The position numbers were made by a program, and so were the translations under genes. Source: Promethearchaeota archaeon (GTDB lineage Archaea > Asgardarchaeota > Lokiarchaeia > Sigyniarchaeales > SOKP01). Taken from it: a DNA stretch of 64,000 nucleotides. Positions 17,225-25,830 of the stretch are shown in pieces. Each line of letters opens with the position of its first letter. The stretch's first letter is position 1. Where the stretch lies: contig JAUWGH010000006.1 in NCBI GenBank assembly GCA_030606485.1, positions 62,001 through 126,000 of the forward strand, written 5' to 3'. Under the pieces are notes generated by a model. The model made no database searches. It worked only from the letters and a program-made list of their open reading frames with translations, and was not told the DNA's origin.

Positions 17225-18337
17225 TCAACTAATTTCTCGTAACAATTCATCAATTAGGTCTAAACCAGCTAAAAAATATTTTTTTTCAGAACCAATACCA
17301 AGGCGTATATAGTTGTCCATCCCGAAACAGTCCCCGGCTACAACAAAAACATCCTTTTCTTCTCTGAGTCTAGTGGAGAGTTCTGTGGAATTGATTTTTA
17401 TATTATACCGCAAAAATGCCATACCTCCTGCATGCGGGGGTATGAAATGAAAGAGCTCCTTATGTTTTTTAACCCATTCCACTAATGTACCTAGATTTCC
17501 ACTCAATAATTTCCGATTACGACTTAATACTTTCTTCCTTAATTCGGGTTGCAATACTAAAGTTGCAACTCGTTGGCTAATAAGGTTTGTAGCAATAGTT
17601 GTATAATCACTATAACTCCATGCTTTCTCAATAAACTTTTTTGGTCCAACCAACCAACCAATCCTTAAACCTTGAAGCGCATAGGCTTTAGCGAGTCCGC
17701 CGTTAACAATAACTTTTTCATATTGTCCCAAAAAAGTAGGTGTTTCCTTACCACTTAATTCTGCACCACGGTATATTTCATCAACATATAACCAAACATT
17801 TGCCTTTCTCGCTAAATGAACAATAGCCTTCATTGCTTCTTTACTTAATACGGCCCCTGTGGGATTATTCGGATTACAGATGGCAATCATTTTTGTTTTG
17901 AGTGTTATTTGAGATTTTAATTCATCGATATCAGGTTGCCAATTTAATTCTTCTTTTAGATGAAAGGGTTTAATATTAATCCCAAAAGAACGAGCAAGTC
18001 CAAAAATCTGCATATAGTTTGGCAACATGAATATTAATTCATCATTTGGTTCTAAAAGGCTCCATATGGTTAAAAAATTTGCTTCAGCAGAACCATTTGT
18101 CACTAAAACATTATCTAAATCTGCCCCAGGATATAAAGAACTAATTGTTTTTCTTAATTCTATGGGACCATTTGTCTGACCATATCCAAGTCGCATAGTA
18201 AGTATTTTTTCTAATTCATCTTCGTTTAACAACTCTTTTAGTGAATAAGGGTGAACACCACTTTCAGTCAAATTATATTTGACTGTATTTTCCCATAATG
18301 ATTGGGTTCTTTCAAGCATAAATTCTTCTAATTTCAT
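17225..18337 (-). CDS. PLP-dependent class I/II aminotransferase
   Basis: Fold-type I aminotransferase. NPNNPTGAVLSKE (about 155-167) is the canonical substrate/PLP loop. YVDEIYRG contains the Asp-x-x-Tyr pair, and GGLAKAYALQGLRIGWLVGP (about 213-232) holds the Schiff-base lysine. Arg in NYIRLGIG near the C-terminus binds the carboxylate. It lies 57 nt downstream of the ornithine-cyclodeaminase-like gene on the same strand, so the two are probably cotranscribed and act on the same amino acid or its imine/keto form. The exact substrate is unknown. Confidence 0.88.
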   Translation of the reverse strand: MKLEEFMLERTQSLWENTVKYNLTESGVHPYSLKELLNEDELEKILTMRLGYGQTNGPIELRKTISSLYPGADLDNVLVTNGSAEANFLTIWSLLEPNDELIFMLPNYMQIFGLARSFGINIKPFHLKEELNWQPDIDELKSQITLKTKMIAICNPNNPTGAVLSKEAMKAIVHLARKANVWLYVDEIYRGAELSGKETPTFLGQYEKVIVNGGLAKAYALQGLRIGWLVGPKKFIEKAWSYSDYTTIATNLISQRVATLVLQPELRKKVLSRNRKLLSGNLGTLVEWVKKHKELFHFIPPHAGGMAFLRYNIKINSTELSTRLREEKDVFVVAGDCFGMDNYIRLGIGSEKKYFLAGLDLIDELLREIS

Positions 18338-18394
18338 GAAATTTCCTCTTTTTCCTTTTTTCTAAATTTAATTTATTATAAAATTTTATCACTC

Positions 18395-19363
18395 CTAACT
18401 ATTAGAAAGTAAAGCTTCATATACTGCTTTTGAAATTTGAATATCTTGAACAGCTACTCCGGTTAAATCTGCAACGGTAATTTCTTCATCTGAAGCACGT
18501 TGCAATGTTTTATTAGAAATCATAACTCCTAATTCAATTAAATCTTCCTTTGTAATCATACCATTTTTCATTGCACGAAAACATTCCCCGCGTGATTGAG
18601 ACTGATCGATGCTGTCAACTATAACCCTATCTGCTTTTTTTAAGATTGCGGAATCTAACTCTTGTTTTTCAGGAGTATCTGATCCCATAGCTGTGATATG
18701 AGTGCCTTTCTGGATTTGATCCGCATATATCAACGGAGTCTTTGAAGGCGTACATGTGACGATAAGATTACAAGTCGAAGTTACATCCTCTGTATTTAAA
18801 GTCGTTTTAATGTTATAACCTAATGGGCTCATATCTTTTTTGTATGCATCTATTTCCTGTTGTGTTATGCCACAGACAATAACATCCTTACAATCTATAA
18901 TAGTTTTTAAATACTGTAGCTGCATTCTTCCCTGAACGCCGGGGCCAACAATTCCTATTCGATGAACCTTTTTTGGAGCCATATATTTAGCTACAACTGC
19001 ACCCGCAGCCGCAGTTCTCACATTGGTAAGATGCCCCTCATCAAGTAAAATGCAAATTAATTCTCCTGTTTTTTGACTAAATAACAGCATAAGCCCACTA
19101 TATCCGGGGAGCCCTATTTTTGGATTATTGTAAAAACCAGCAGCAATTTTAATTATATAATAATCATCTCCTTTAATATATCCGTATTTAATATGGCAAT
19201 CACCCGGAGGATTCTCAAAAATCATTTCACCAATCGGGGGTACTACTACTTTACCCTGAGAATAAGCAACAAATCCTTCTTCAATTTTTTGTATCGGATC
19301 AATTGATTTCAAAATTTCTTTAATTTGTTCTAATTTTATTATTTTACTCATTTTTTTATTCAT
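18395..19363 (-). CDS. Ornithine cyclodeaminase/mu-crystallin family protein
   Basis: NAD(P)-dependent family that includes ornithine cyclodeaminase, alanine dehydrogenase and ketimine reductase. The Rossmann motif is GIVGPGVQGRMQL (about 137-149), preceded by LDEGHLTNVRTAAAGAVVAKYM, which is a strong family signature. VCTPSKTPLIYADQIQKGTHITAMGSDTPEKQELD matches the mu-crystallin pattern. It is the first gene of a probable two-gene operon with the aminotransferase, suggesting reduction or deamination of an amino-acid-derived imine. True ornithine cyclodeaminase activity is not established by these motifs. Confidence 0.87.
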   Translation of the reverse strand: MNKKMSKIIKLEQIKEILKSIDPIQKIEEGFVAYSQGKVVVPPIGEMIFENPPGDCHIKYGYIKGDDYYIIKIAAGFYNNPKIGLPGYSGLMLLFSQKTGELICILLDEGHLTNVRTAAAGAVVAKYMAPKKVHRIGIVGPGVQGRMQLQYLKTIIDCKDVIVCGITQQEIDAYKKDMSPLGYNIKTTLNTEDVTSTCNLIVTCTPSKTPLIYADQIQKGTHITAMGSDTPEKQELDSAILKKADRVIVDSIDQSQSRGECFRAMKNGMITKEDLIELGVMISNKTLQRASDEEITVADLTGVAVQDIQISKAVYEALLSNS

Positions 19364-19962
19364 ATATTTCTCTCTTTTTAAGAGGATCTAAATATTATTA
19401 TCAATATCAATTTAAATTTTTTAAGATTATAAATCTACCAGAATGAATTTATTAAACTAGTTATAATCATATAAATTGATTTTTCTTCTATTGTATTCTT
19501 TAAAATAAAGTATAATTGAAATTAAAAATTGTTTTTCTAGTTTCATATATTACCGTTTTTAAAAACATCAATGAAAATTTTTGATCTTGATCAATAAAAA
19601 AATTAATATTTATGCAATTTTTAGGAAAAATGGTTTTAAAAAAATCCAAAAAGAATATTCTTCATTCCGATTTCATTTCTTTTTCCTTACTTTTCTGACT
19701 AATTTAGGAATAATTTTATATATTTTGAAATTTTTTTGGAATAATTTTTCAATACCACTATTTTCCCATTTATAACAATTTATATTAAATTCAATTTGAA
19801 CATTCTTCTTTTACCACTTAATATAATATCAAGTTATAATTTATCGATTTTATTAGTATTCAATCTTATTTTTTAAGATAATCCTGTTTAATATGTGGAT
19901 TTTCAAAAATACGAAATTCTTATACAAAATAATAAAATTATGGAAATGAAAAAATCAAAAAT
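19364..19962. other. 599-bp intergenic region, no convincing gene
   Basis: Very AT-rich DNA between divergent genes. The only open frame (19581-19775, 64 codons) has Phe/Ile/Lys low-complexity composition expected from random AT-rich sequence and no supporting ribosome binding site. A perfect palindrome TTGATC-TT-GATCAA occurs at 19581-19594, a possible operator. I see no RNA gene. Confidence 0.5.
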
Positions 19963-20436
19963 GTGAATGAAAAAGGAATAAAAATTAAGAAACTTCATGA
20001 TTTATTAGAAATCAATCAATTTTCTGCTCCAAAAGCTTTAAATACTAGATTGATGTTAATAATTTTAAATAATAAAAAAATTATGAGTGAAAAAAATATG
20101 AGTCAAAAAGTTGAATCAAAAATTGAAAGTGTTTTAACTGAAATTCAGAAAGTTAAAATTTTCAATTTGGTTAGATATGTTTCAAAAAACACTTGTGAGC
20201 GAGTTTGTCCTGAAATCTTAGATCTGCTTTTAAATAGTGAAAAAGGAAAGTTAAAAAGCAACTTAGGTAAAAGTATATTTCATTTACAGCGAGTAGAAAG
20301 ACTTAACTCAACTATTGGTTTAGAAAGATTAATTGAAGCAGGATTATTAGTTGATACTGATGGACTTCTCAAAATTTTAGAATCATCTAAGCAAGATGCA
20401 AAAGACTTAGCAAGTGAAATAAGAGAAATTCTCTAA
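19963..20436 (+). CDS. Hypothetical helical protein
   Basis: A 157-aa (GTG start) or shorter frame. Alternative ATG starts lie at 20053, 20083 and 20098. The second half is predicted all-helical (KIFNLVRYVSKNTCERVCPEILDLLL, then a LERLIEAGLL segment) without a recognisable family motif. Two cysteines five residues apart (CERVC) are the only notable feature. It is followed by a T-rich stretch and then the CDC48-N-like gene on the same strand 92 nt on. The upstream start is uncertain, so the N-terminal 40 residues may be untranslated. Confidence 0.5.
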   Translation: MNEKGIKIKKLHDLLEINQFSAPKALNTRLMLIILNNKKIMSEKNMSQKVESKIESVLTEIQKVKIFNLVRYVSKNTCERVCPEILDLLLNSEKGKLKSNLGKSIFHLQRVERLNSTIGLERLIEAGLLVDTDGLLKILESSKQDAKDLASEIREIL

Positions 20437-20528
20437 TTATATACAAAATTTTTTTAACTTCTTTTACTTTTTTATCTATAATTTTTATTAATATTAATAT
20501 AATCTAGATCTCCTATATAATATATTAA

Positions 20529-21107
20529 ATGAGTATTGAAATGTTTCAGGGCTTTAATGAACAAATATCAGTTTTAGTTTCTCCTGTTAGATTTGATACA
20601 TTTTCTTCATCTAGTTTTTGCGAACTAAAAATAAAAAGTTCTGAGCAAATTAATCTAAATAAAGGCGATTTTATTAAAATTTTTGGAAAAAAAAGGGCAA
20701 CCGTATGCAAGATTAAAAAAATCTCATATGGCTATAAAGATAATAATATATGCCTTCCATATAAGATAAGAAATAAGTATGGTATTAATCTTAATGATTT
20801 CATTCGAATTCAAACTTTTCCTAAAAAGACTGCTAAATATGTTAAGTTAACTCCAGTAGATTTAGATTTTAAACCAACAAAAAAAGTTATAAAATTTATA
20901 AGAAAGAAGCTTTTAGACATGCCATTGGTAAAAAATGATATAATATTAATCAATATTGGTTTTAAAAGACAAATTGATTTTGAGGTTTTGAATATTCAAC
21001 CCACAAGTCCTGCACAAATATCTACAGGAACAGTTATTGATATGGTTTTGTCATATCATCAAGAAGAGAAAATTAAGGAAAAACTTATTTTGACTCTGAC
21101 GATTTAA
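20529..21107 (+). CDS. Free-standing CDC48 N-domain-like protein (double-psi barrel, no AAA ATPase)
   Basis: 192 aa that track the whole N-terminal domain of CDC48/p97/VAT. Residues 10-90 fit the double-psi barrel Nn half: an SPVR start, NLNKGDFIKIFGKKRATVCKI, then NNICLPYKIRNKYGINLNDFIRIQ. Residues 95-190 fit the four-stranded Nc half: KYVKLTPVDLDF, KLLDMPLVKNDIILI, then FEVLNIQPTSPAQISTGTVID. No AAA+ module follows, and the frame ends at a clean stop. In eukaryotes, stand-alone relatives of this fold include Ufd1. It could be a substrate or cofactor-binding adaptor for a Cdc48/VAT unfoldase. It overlaps the convergent WD40 gene by 4 nt. Confidence 0.75.
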   Translation: MSIEMFQGFNEQISVLVSPVRFDTFSSSSFCELKIKSSEQINLNKGDFIKIFGKKRATVCKIKKISYGYKDNNICLPYKIRNKYGINLNDFIRIQTFPKKTAKYVKLTPVDLDFKPTKKVIKFIRKKLLDMPLVKNDIILINIGFKRQIDFEVLNIQPTSPAQISTGTVIDMVLSYHQEEKIKEKLILTLTI

Positions 21108-22045
21108 ACATTTTTTAATTGCCAAATTTTAATGGTTTTGTCTATACTCCCACTTATAATGTAATATTTAGGCGTTTGAGTTTTGTATTGATCAATTTTA
21201 ATTAATTTTATGGATTCAATTTTATCTTCATGAGCAGGAATTTTAAAAATTTCTTGAAACGGCGAAATTGAATAAATATATAAATTGGTACCTCCCAAGA
21301 TTAAAAAAAACTTTCCATCACTTTGAAATATCTCAAGTGAATTTAATGGTTCTTTAAGTTGTTTAGAAATTAATAATTTAACATTATTAATGTCCCAACC
21401 AAATAATCCTCCATAATTGTCAATTCCAACTAGGAGATTTTGACTCGATATAAATTTAAGATCCATAATAGGACCTCCTCCTCTTAGAAACATTTTCTCT
21501 TCATTCATTTTCAAGTCCCACAGTATTATTTTAGAGTTAAAAGTTCCTAAAAATAACGTTAATTCGTTTTCTGTGCAAGAAATTGAAAGAATAGGAGAAT
21601 TATATTCGTCAATATTTGATAAGATGTGGAAATTTTTAAGATCCCAAAATATAATTTGACAATCAAATCCAGTAGAAATTAATTGATTCGATTTTTCAAG
21701 ATAAAAAAGTTTTTGAACATAATCTAAATGACTTTCTAAATATAAATCACAATACAATGTATTTGCTTTATTCTTCCAGATTTTTATAGTTTTATCTAAG
21801 CTAGATGAAAAAAGAGTCGAATATTTCTTAATAAAAAGTATATCGGTTATCCATTTCTTATGTGCATTGATTGAATTTAATAGTTTTGGTGTTCCAATAG
21901 TATTATCTTTATTTATATGTAAATCCCAAATTTTTATCGTTTTATCCAACGATCCACTATATAAAATCCCCTTTTCTTCATCATAAGCTAAAGAACTTAT
22001 CCCTAATGTATGCTCCTGCAACTGATAAAGTTGGGATAATTCCAT
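21104..22045 (-). CDS. WD40-repeat beta-propeller protein
   Basis: A 313-aa protein made of about seven WD40 blades, enough for a closed propeller. Clear blade ends are YSGSLDKTIKIWDL, FSSSLDKTIKIWKN, ISTGFDCQIIFWDL, FLGTFNSKIILWDL and the C-terminal ISGSIDKTIKIWQL. The central blades (about 180-270) are more degenerate. There is no signal peptide or other domain, so it is likely a cytoplasmic protein-interaction scaffold. It converges on the CDC48-N-like gene with a 4-nt stop-codon overlap. WD40 proteins are common in eukaryotes and recurrent in Asgard archaea. Confidence 0.9.
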   Translation of the reverse strand: MELSQLYQLQEHTLGISSLAYDEEKGILYSGSLDKTIKIWDLHINKDNTIGTPKLLNSINAHKKWITDILFIKKYSTLFSSSLDKTIKIWKNKANTLYCDLYLESHLDYVQKLFYLEKSNQLISTGFDCQIIFWDLKNFHILSNIDEYNSPILSISCTENELTLFLGTFNSKIILWDLKMNEEKMFLRGGGPIMDLKFISSQNLLVGIDNYGGLFGWDINNVKLLISKQLKEPLNSLEIFQSDGKFFLILGGTNLYIYSISPFQEIFKIPAHEDKIESIKLIKIDQYKTQTPKYYIISGSIDKTIKIWQLKNV

Positions 22046-22078
22046 TTTTTAATTTACATTATTTATTTTTAATATGAA

Positions 22079-22885
22079 TTAATCAGGTTTGTTAAATAAA
22101 TACTTTTTAATTAATAGATTTTTTTCCTGTGGTAGAATTAAAAAAATCCCATCGATTTCAAGAACACTTAAAAAATCTATATACTCTTTTGCAAATTTTA
22201 GACTTACATTTAATTGATTTTCTGAATTTTTCATCTCTTTTAATAGATCATCTGGAATATTTAAATTTAAAAATTTTTGAGCAAATTTTAGCTGTTGCGC
22301 ATCTAAAAAAATGCCAAGTTTGATAAATACTGATAATTCTAATGATTTCGCCTCTTGGATGAATGGAATAAAAATTGAGGGGTCATAATTTTCAGGTAGA
22401 AGTATAAAATCAAATCCTGCAATTTTTAAATCGCTAAAGAACATTGTATCTTCGGTAATCTCATCAAAAGATAAACCAAAACAAATATTTGATACATCAC
22501 TTGTTAAATCCGATTTGATTTCTGATACTATATCAAGGAAATCCCCAGAAATTAAGTCTAATTTCTCACTAAAAAAAATAATAGTTTTAATACCTAACTC
22601 ATGAGCTGAATAAATATTTGAAATAACCACATTAATATCTCTATTATCTAAATTAATCTCATATATGAGATTTTCATAATCTTTAATAAGCAATTCAATA
22701 GTTGAAAGTGGAGCTAATGAAAACCGATTTTCTACATTTTCATCAATTATTGCTATACCATCAACAGAATTTGTGATTTTTTCAATTTGTTTGAGAAAAA
22801 TGTCTTGGTTATTTTTCTCTGGAGCATCCAGAAATTCTATAAGAACTAAGTCGTCTCTTTCACGTAGTAAATCATTTAGGTTGAT
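22079..22885 (-). CDS. Strongly diverged MetF-like TIM-barrel protein, noncanonical ATC start suspected
   Basis: The frame is open from a TAG at 22886-22888. Colinear MetF features are VLIEFLDAP (compare FTGELEP), FSLAPLST, a degenerate NLDNRDIN for TVRDRN, LGIKTIIFFSE for GIKNVLALTGD, and a C-terminal NIPDDLLKEMKNSE like VPKDLLKSLKSA. The TGD Asp and the IQTQ Gln of true MetF are absent, so catalysis is doubtful. There is no ATG, GTG or TTG before a TTG at 22693, which would delete the first 64 residues. A GGTGA ribosome binding site lies 7 nt before an ATC at 22885-22883, which I take as the likely start. It may be a regulatory or structural paralogue, or a decaying gene. Confidence 0.55.
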   Translation of the reverse strand: MNLNDLLRERDDLVLIEFLDAPEKNNQDIFLKQIEKITNSVDGIAIIDENVENRFSLAPLSTIELLIKDYENLIYEINLDNRDINVVISNIYSAHELGIKTIIFFSEKLDLISGDFLDIVSEIKSDLTSDVSNICFGLSFDEITEDTMFFSDLKIAGFDFILLPENYDPSIFIPFIQEAKSLELSVFIKLGIFLDAQQLKFAQKFLNLNIPDDLLKEMKNSENQLNVSLKFAKEYIDFLSVLEIDGIFLILPQEKNLLIKKYLFNKPD

Positions 22886-22996
22886 CTATTTTTCACCAAA
22901 TATTATATTAATAGAAATTCAGAATTCAAATGTAATTAATATTCAAAATAAATTAAATCTATTATTTTGCAAAATAATATGAAAATAATACATGGT

Positions 22997-23533
22997 TTAA
23001 ATCTTATAATAATTGAATATTAAACCATCTTCAATTGAACCCCAATGAACCATAGGTACCTGTAATTTCCTTTTAAAAACAATATTGTTATTAATTAATT
23101 GATTATTAACTTCTTCTAAATCTATATCGTACTCTTTAGTATGAGTTATATAATAAGATAGAAAACCTCCTATCTTTAAAAGACGATTAACTTCTTGTAA
23201 AAACACATGCCGGTTCTCTTTATTTAAAAGGTGAAACACATCATAAATTAAAATAACATTGAGCGAATTATTTTCCAAGGGAACTGGAATCTCACCGGTA
23301 GTCTCAATAATTTCAATATTTTTTATTTTTAAAGAATTGATCTTTCTTTTTAATTCCTTTATTTTTTCTCCATTCTTATCAAGAGCATAAATTTTACCAC
23401 TCAAACCAACAATTTTTGATGCAACTATTGAATATATTCCTGAACCACACCCGAAATCCAATATTTTTTGTCCTTTTTTAATTCCTATTTGCTTAAGAAT
23501 ATTTTCTCCTTCAGATTTTAACCATTTTTCCAT
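22997..23533 (-). CDS. Class I SAM-dependent methyltransferase
   Basis: A 178-aa methyltransferase with motif I ILDFGCGSGIYSIVA (24-38), motif II strand IYALDK, then VILIYDVFHLL (motif IV region) and LLKIGGFLSYYI. The start is set at the ATG at 23533 because the upstream 22 codons are Phe/Lys-rich and unlike the family. It is closest in pattern to ubiquinone/arsenite-type small-molecule methyltransferases, but the substrate is unknown. It sits 72 nt downstream of the Lrp-like gene on the same strand and may belong to the tail of the metV-metF transcript. Confidence 0.8.
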   Translation of the reverse strand: MEKWLKSEGENILKQIGIKKGQKILDFGCGSGIYSIVASKIVGLSGKIYALDKNGEKIKELKRKINSLKIKNIEIIETTGEIPVPLENNSLNVILIYDVFHLLNKENRHVFLQEVNRLLKIGGFLSYYITHTKEYDIDLEEVNNQLINNNIVFKRKLQVPMVHWGSIEDGLIFNYYKI

Positions 23534-23605
23534 AATATTGACTAATCTTAAAAAATAATTATTTTTTTTTAAAAAATGACGAATAAATATAAAAAACAAA
23601 AATTA

Positions 23606-24055
23606 TTAAGAAATTCTATCTTCCTTAATTCGACGCAATACAACACAAACTGATTCTACTTGTTCTATATCGCCTCTTGCCTTGAATGATTCAATCAATG
23701 CATCAAGTTCTGTAAGATCTGAGACATTCACCTTGACTAATAAACCACATTTTCCCGCTAATGAATAGATCTCGGCTAATTCTGGATATGGCCGTATATC
23801 CCTTATTAAATCTTTTAGATTCTCGGATTTTGGGAGAACTGTAATAAATGCATGAATTTTTTTTTCATCGAGGTTCTCCCCTAAACGAATTGTAAATTTA
23901 TCTATGATTCCCTTTTCTTGAAGTTTTATAACTCTCTTTCTAATTGTGGATTCGGAAAGCTCCACCACATCCGCTATTTCCCTGAAAGGACGACGCGAAT
24001 TTTCTAAAAGCATTTCGATTATTTTTCTATCCATTCTATCGAGTTTTTTTAACAT
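23606..24055 (-). CDS. Lrp/AsnC-family transcriptional regulator
   Basis: A 149-aa regulator. N-terminal winged helix: MDRKIIEMLLENSRRPFREIADVVELSESTIRKRVIKLQEKGII. The C-terminal part (about 65-145) is a RAM/AsnC ligand-binding ferredoxin-like fold. I choose the ATG at 24055, because the apparent GTG at 24067 is itself part of a GGAGTG ribosome binding site 9 nt upstream of that ATG. It follows metF by 34 nt on the same strand and is a good candidate regulator of the metVF-hdr operon, perhaps responding to an amino acid. Confidence 0.88.
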   Translation of the reverse strand: MLKKLDRMDRKIIEMLLENSRRPFREIADVVELSESTIRKRVIKLQEKGIIDKFTIRLGENLDEKKIHAFITVLPKSENLKDLIRDIRPYPELAEIYSLAGKCGLLVKVNVSDLTELDALIESFKARGDIEQVESVCVVLRRIKEDRIS

Positions 24056-24101
24056 TAAGGAAAACACTCCGTTTGCTTTGAACTTTAAGACTTCATTAGT
24101 T

Positions 24102-25034
24102 TTACCTAAAATCCTTCAGTAGGGGCTCGAATAAACGTTCATAATGAACTGCCATACAGTGTATTCCCGCGGCTGGCGTTGATTTTTTAATCTCACGAAT
24201 AAAGGGAACAAAGAATTCCAGATTTATTTCATCGACTTTTTTATTTCTTTCTTTTTTATCTTTAATACTTTTCTTTGCTGACTTTAAACTTTTTAGTAAA
24301 TCTTTTGGCACTGAAACTCCCGGGATATATTTATCAAAATATGAAGCAATACCGTAATTTTTTAATGGGAATAATCCTAGTAAAATTGGACAATTATATC
24401 GTGACAATTCTTTAATAAAATCTTTTGCATCATCTATATCAAATGCAGTTTGAGTTTGTATATAATCTGCACCAACTGCTACTTTTCTTCCAACTTTAAG
24501 AATTTCTGCTTCCCGAGGACTTGCATTTGGATTGGCTGCAATTGCTACATTCATCTCAACTTTTCCAGTCTCAATTTCATTTCCATATACGTCTGTATTT
24601 TCATCAATCATTTTGCTTAATAGATATACAAATTGGGTAGAATCCAAATCAAAGACAGGCTTCGCACCTGGATTATCACCTAAAGCACTATGGTCTCCAG
24701 TTAGAGCAAGTACATTTTTAATCCCTACACAAGCGGCGGCTAAAATATCCCCAAATAATGCAATACGATTTCTATCACGAACAGTCATCTGATATACTGT
24801 CTCAAGACCAACCTTTTCTTGAACTAGATATGATGGGATTAAACTATTAACATATGCCATTCCTTGTGGGCCGTCAGTAACATTAGCTGCTACAACATAT
24901 TCTTTCATAGCTTCTGCCGAGTGAATGATTTCACTTATATCAACCATTTTAGTTGGTTCAAGCTCTCCAGTAAAGAGGAACTTGCCAGTTTTTATTTCTT
25001 TCATCAGATTACTGAAAGCTGGACGATTTCCCAT
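24102..25034 (-). CDS. metF: Methylenetetrahydrofolate reductase-type protein MetF (copy 1)
   Basis: Flavin-dependent reduction of methylene-tetrahydropterin to the methyl form. At 310 aa it is a single TIM barrel without the eukaryotic regulatory domain. Signatures: FTGELEPTK (catalytic Glu), VAANVTDGPQGMAYV, MTVRDRNRIAL, LALTGDHSALGD (Asp near the flavin N1), IAANPNASPREAE, and YIQTQTAFD (substrate Gln). It begins 1 nt after the metV stop and shares the operon with hdrABC. That pairing matches acetogen MetFV-HdrABC-MvhD complexes. The carrier could be H4folate or H4methanopterin, and the sequence alone does not decide. Confidence 0.93.
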   Translation of the reverse strand: MGNRPAFSNLMKEIKTGKFLFTGELEPTKMVDISEIIHSAEAMKEYVVAANVTDGPQGMAYVNSLIPSYLVQEKVGLETVYQMTVRDRNRIALFGDILAAACVGIKNVLALTGDHSALGDNPGAKPVFDLDSTQFVYLLSKMIDENTDVYGNEIETGKVEMNVAIAANPNASPREAEILKVGRKVAVGADYIQTQTAFDIDDAKDFIKELSRYNCPILLGLFPLKNYGIASYFDKYIPGVSVPKDLLKSLKSAKKSIKDKKERNKKVDEINLEFFVPFIREIKKSTPAAGIHCMAVHYERLFEPLLKDFR

Positions 25035-25035
25035 T

Positions 25036-25731
25036 TTACTTCTCCACCTCCTCTTCTTCTATTGCATTGGTATATTCCTGGATTAACTCTAAATGACCAG
25101 GAGATGTCATTAGTCGATAATCCTTTGGGGGTCTAAACTTATTAAAAAGATCCAACCTATTAAACTTTTTTAATCTCTCGTAAATTTGTATCCAAGCACA
25201 AGGATACTTATATCCTCCTACTTCACAAAAGCCATCAACTTGACCACCACAAGGTCCATTATGGAGTCCCTTTGCACAACTGGCGACTGGACAAATGCCT
25301 GCTGTTTCACCGAGCAAACATTCTCCACAAGTATCGCAATATTGCTCATAAAGATTATCCCCGTGATTTTCAGAAGCTCCAAACATACTATCTTGGGCTG
25401 GAAAAGTAAGTGTATCCTCAAAAATCCTATTGAGCATAGAAACACCTAATCCACAAGCAAGTGATACAATTGCTTCATATTCATCTATATAAGGTCTAAC
25501 TGTTGTGCCTGCAATTCTATCATCACACTGACGTAATACAGTGATTGCTTTCCAAGTCAAATTTTTACCATTCATTTTTGATTTAAGTTCCAACATTTGC
25601 CCTAAAATTTTTGCTTCGTTTATACTTCTTGGAGGTTGACAACAACCATCACAACCTGCAATGAGGATCTTTGAATATGGTTTAATCATTTCATAGATCT
25701 CATCAATATCTTTTAGTTTTGTAATTATCAT
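25036..25731 (-). CDS. metV: MetV, zinc/Fe-S partner of MetF (copy 1)
   Basis: A 231-aa partner subunit of short-form MetF, also called the methylenetetrahydrofolate reductase C-terminal domain protein. Cysteines C27, C30 and C31 (GCDGCCQPP) form an N-terminal site. A C-terminal Cys cluster runs through CDTCGECLLGETAGICPVASCAKGLHNGPCGGQ (about 136-168) and is typical of MetV. In acetogens MetV links MetF to an electron donor. It ends 1 nt before metF, so translation is coupled. It lies 99 nt downstream of hdrB. Confidence 0.9.
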   Translation of the reverse strand: MIITKLKDIDEIYEMIKPYSKILIAGCDGCCQPPRSINEAKILGQMLELKSKMNGKNLTWKAITVLRQCDDRIAGTTVRPYIDEYEAIVSLACGLGVSMLNRIFEDTLTFPAQDSMFGASENHGDNLYEQYCDTCGECLLGETAGICPVASCAKGLHNGPCGGQVDGFCEVGGYKYPCAWIQIYERLKKFNRLDLFNKFRPPKDYRLMTSPGHLELIQEYTNAIEEEEVEK

Positions 25732-25830
25732 CTATTTACACGTTTATAGTTTTTTTCTCATAAATCATTTTATTAAAATTTATTTTCTATTTTGATTAAT
25801 TTTTTTAACTCATACAACAAATTAAATAAT

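Noticed and set aside
19581-19775. 64-codon open frame in the 599-bp gap
   Set aside because: Phe/Ile/Lys/Asn low-complexity composition typical of random AT-rich DNA and no ribosome binding site or neighbour support.
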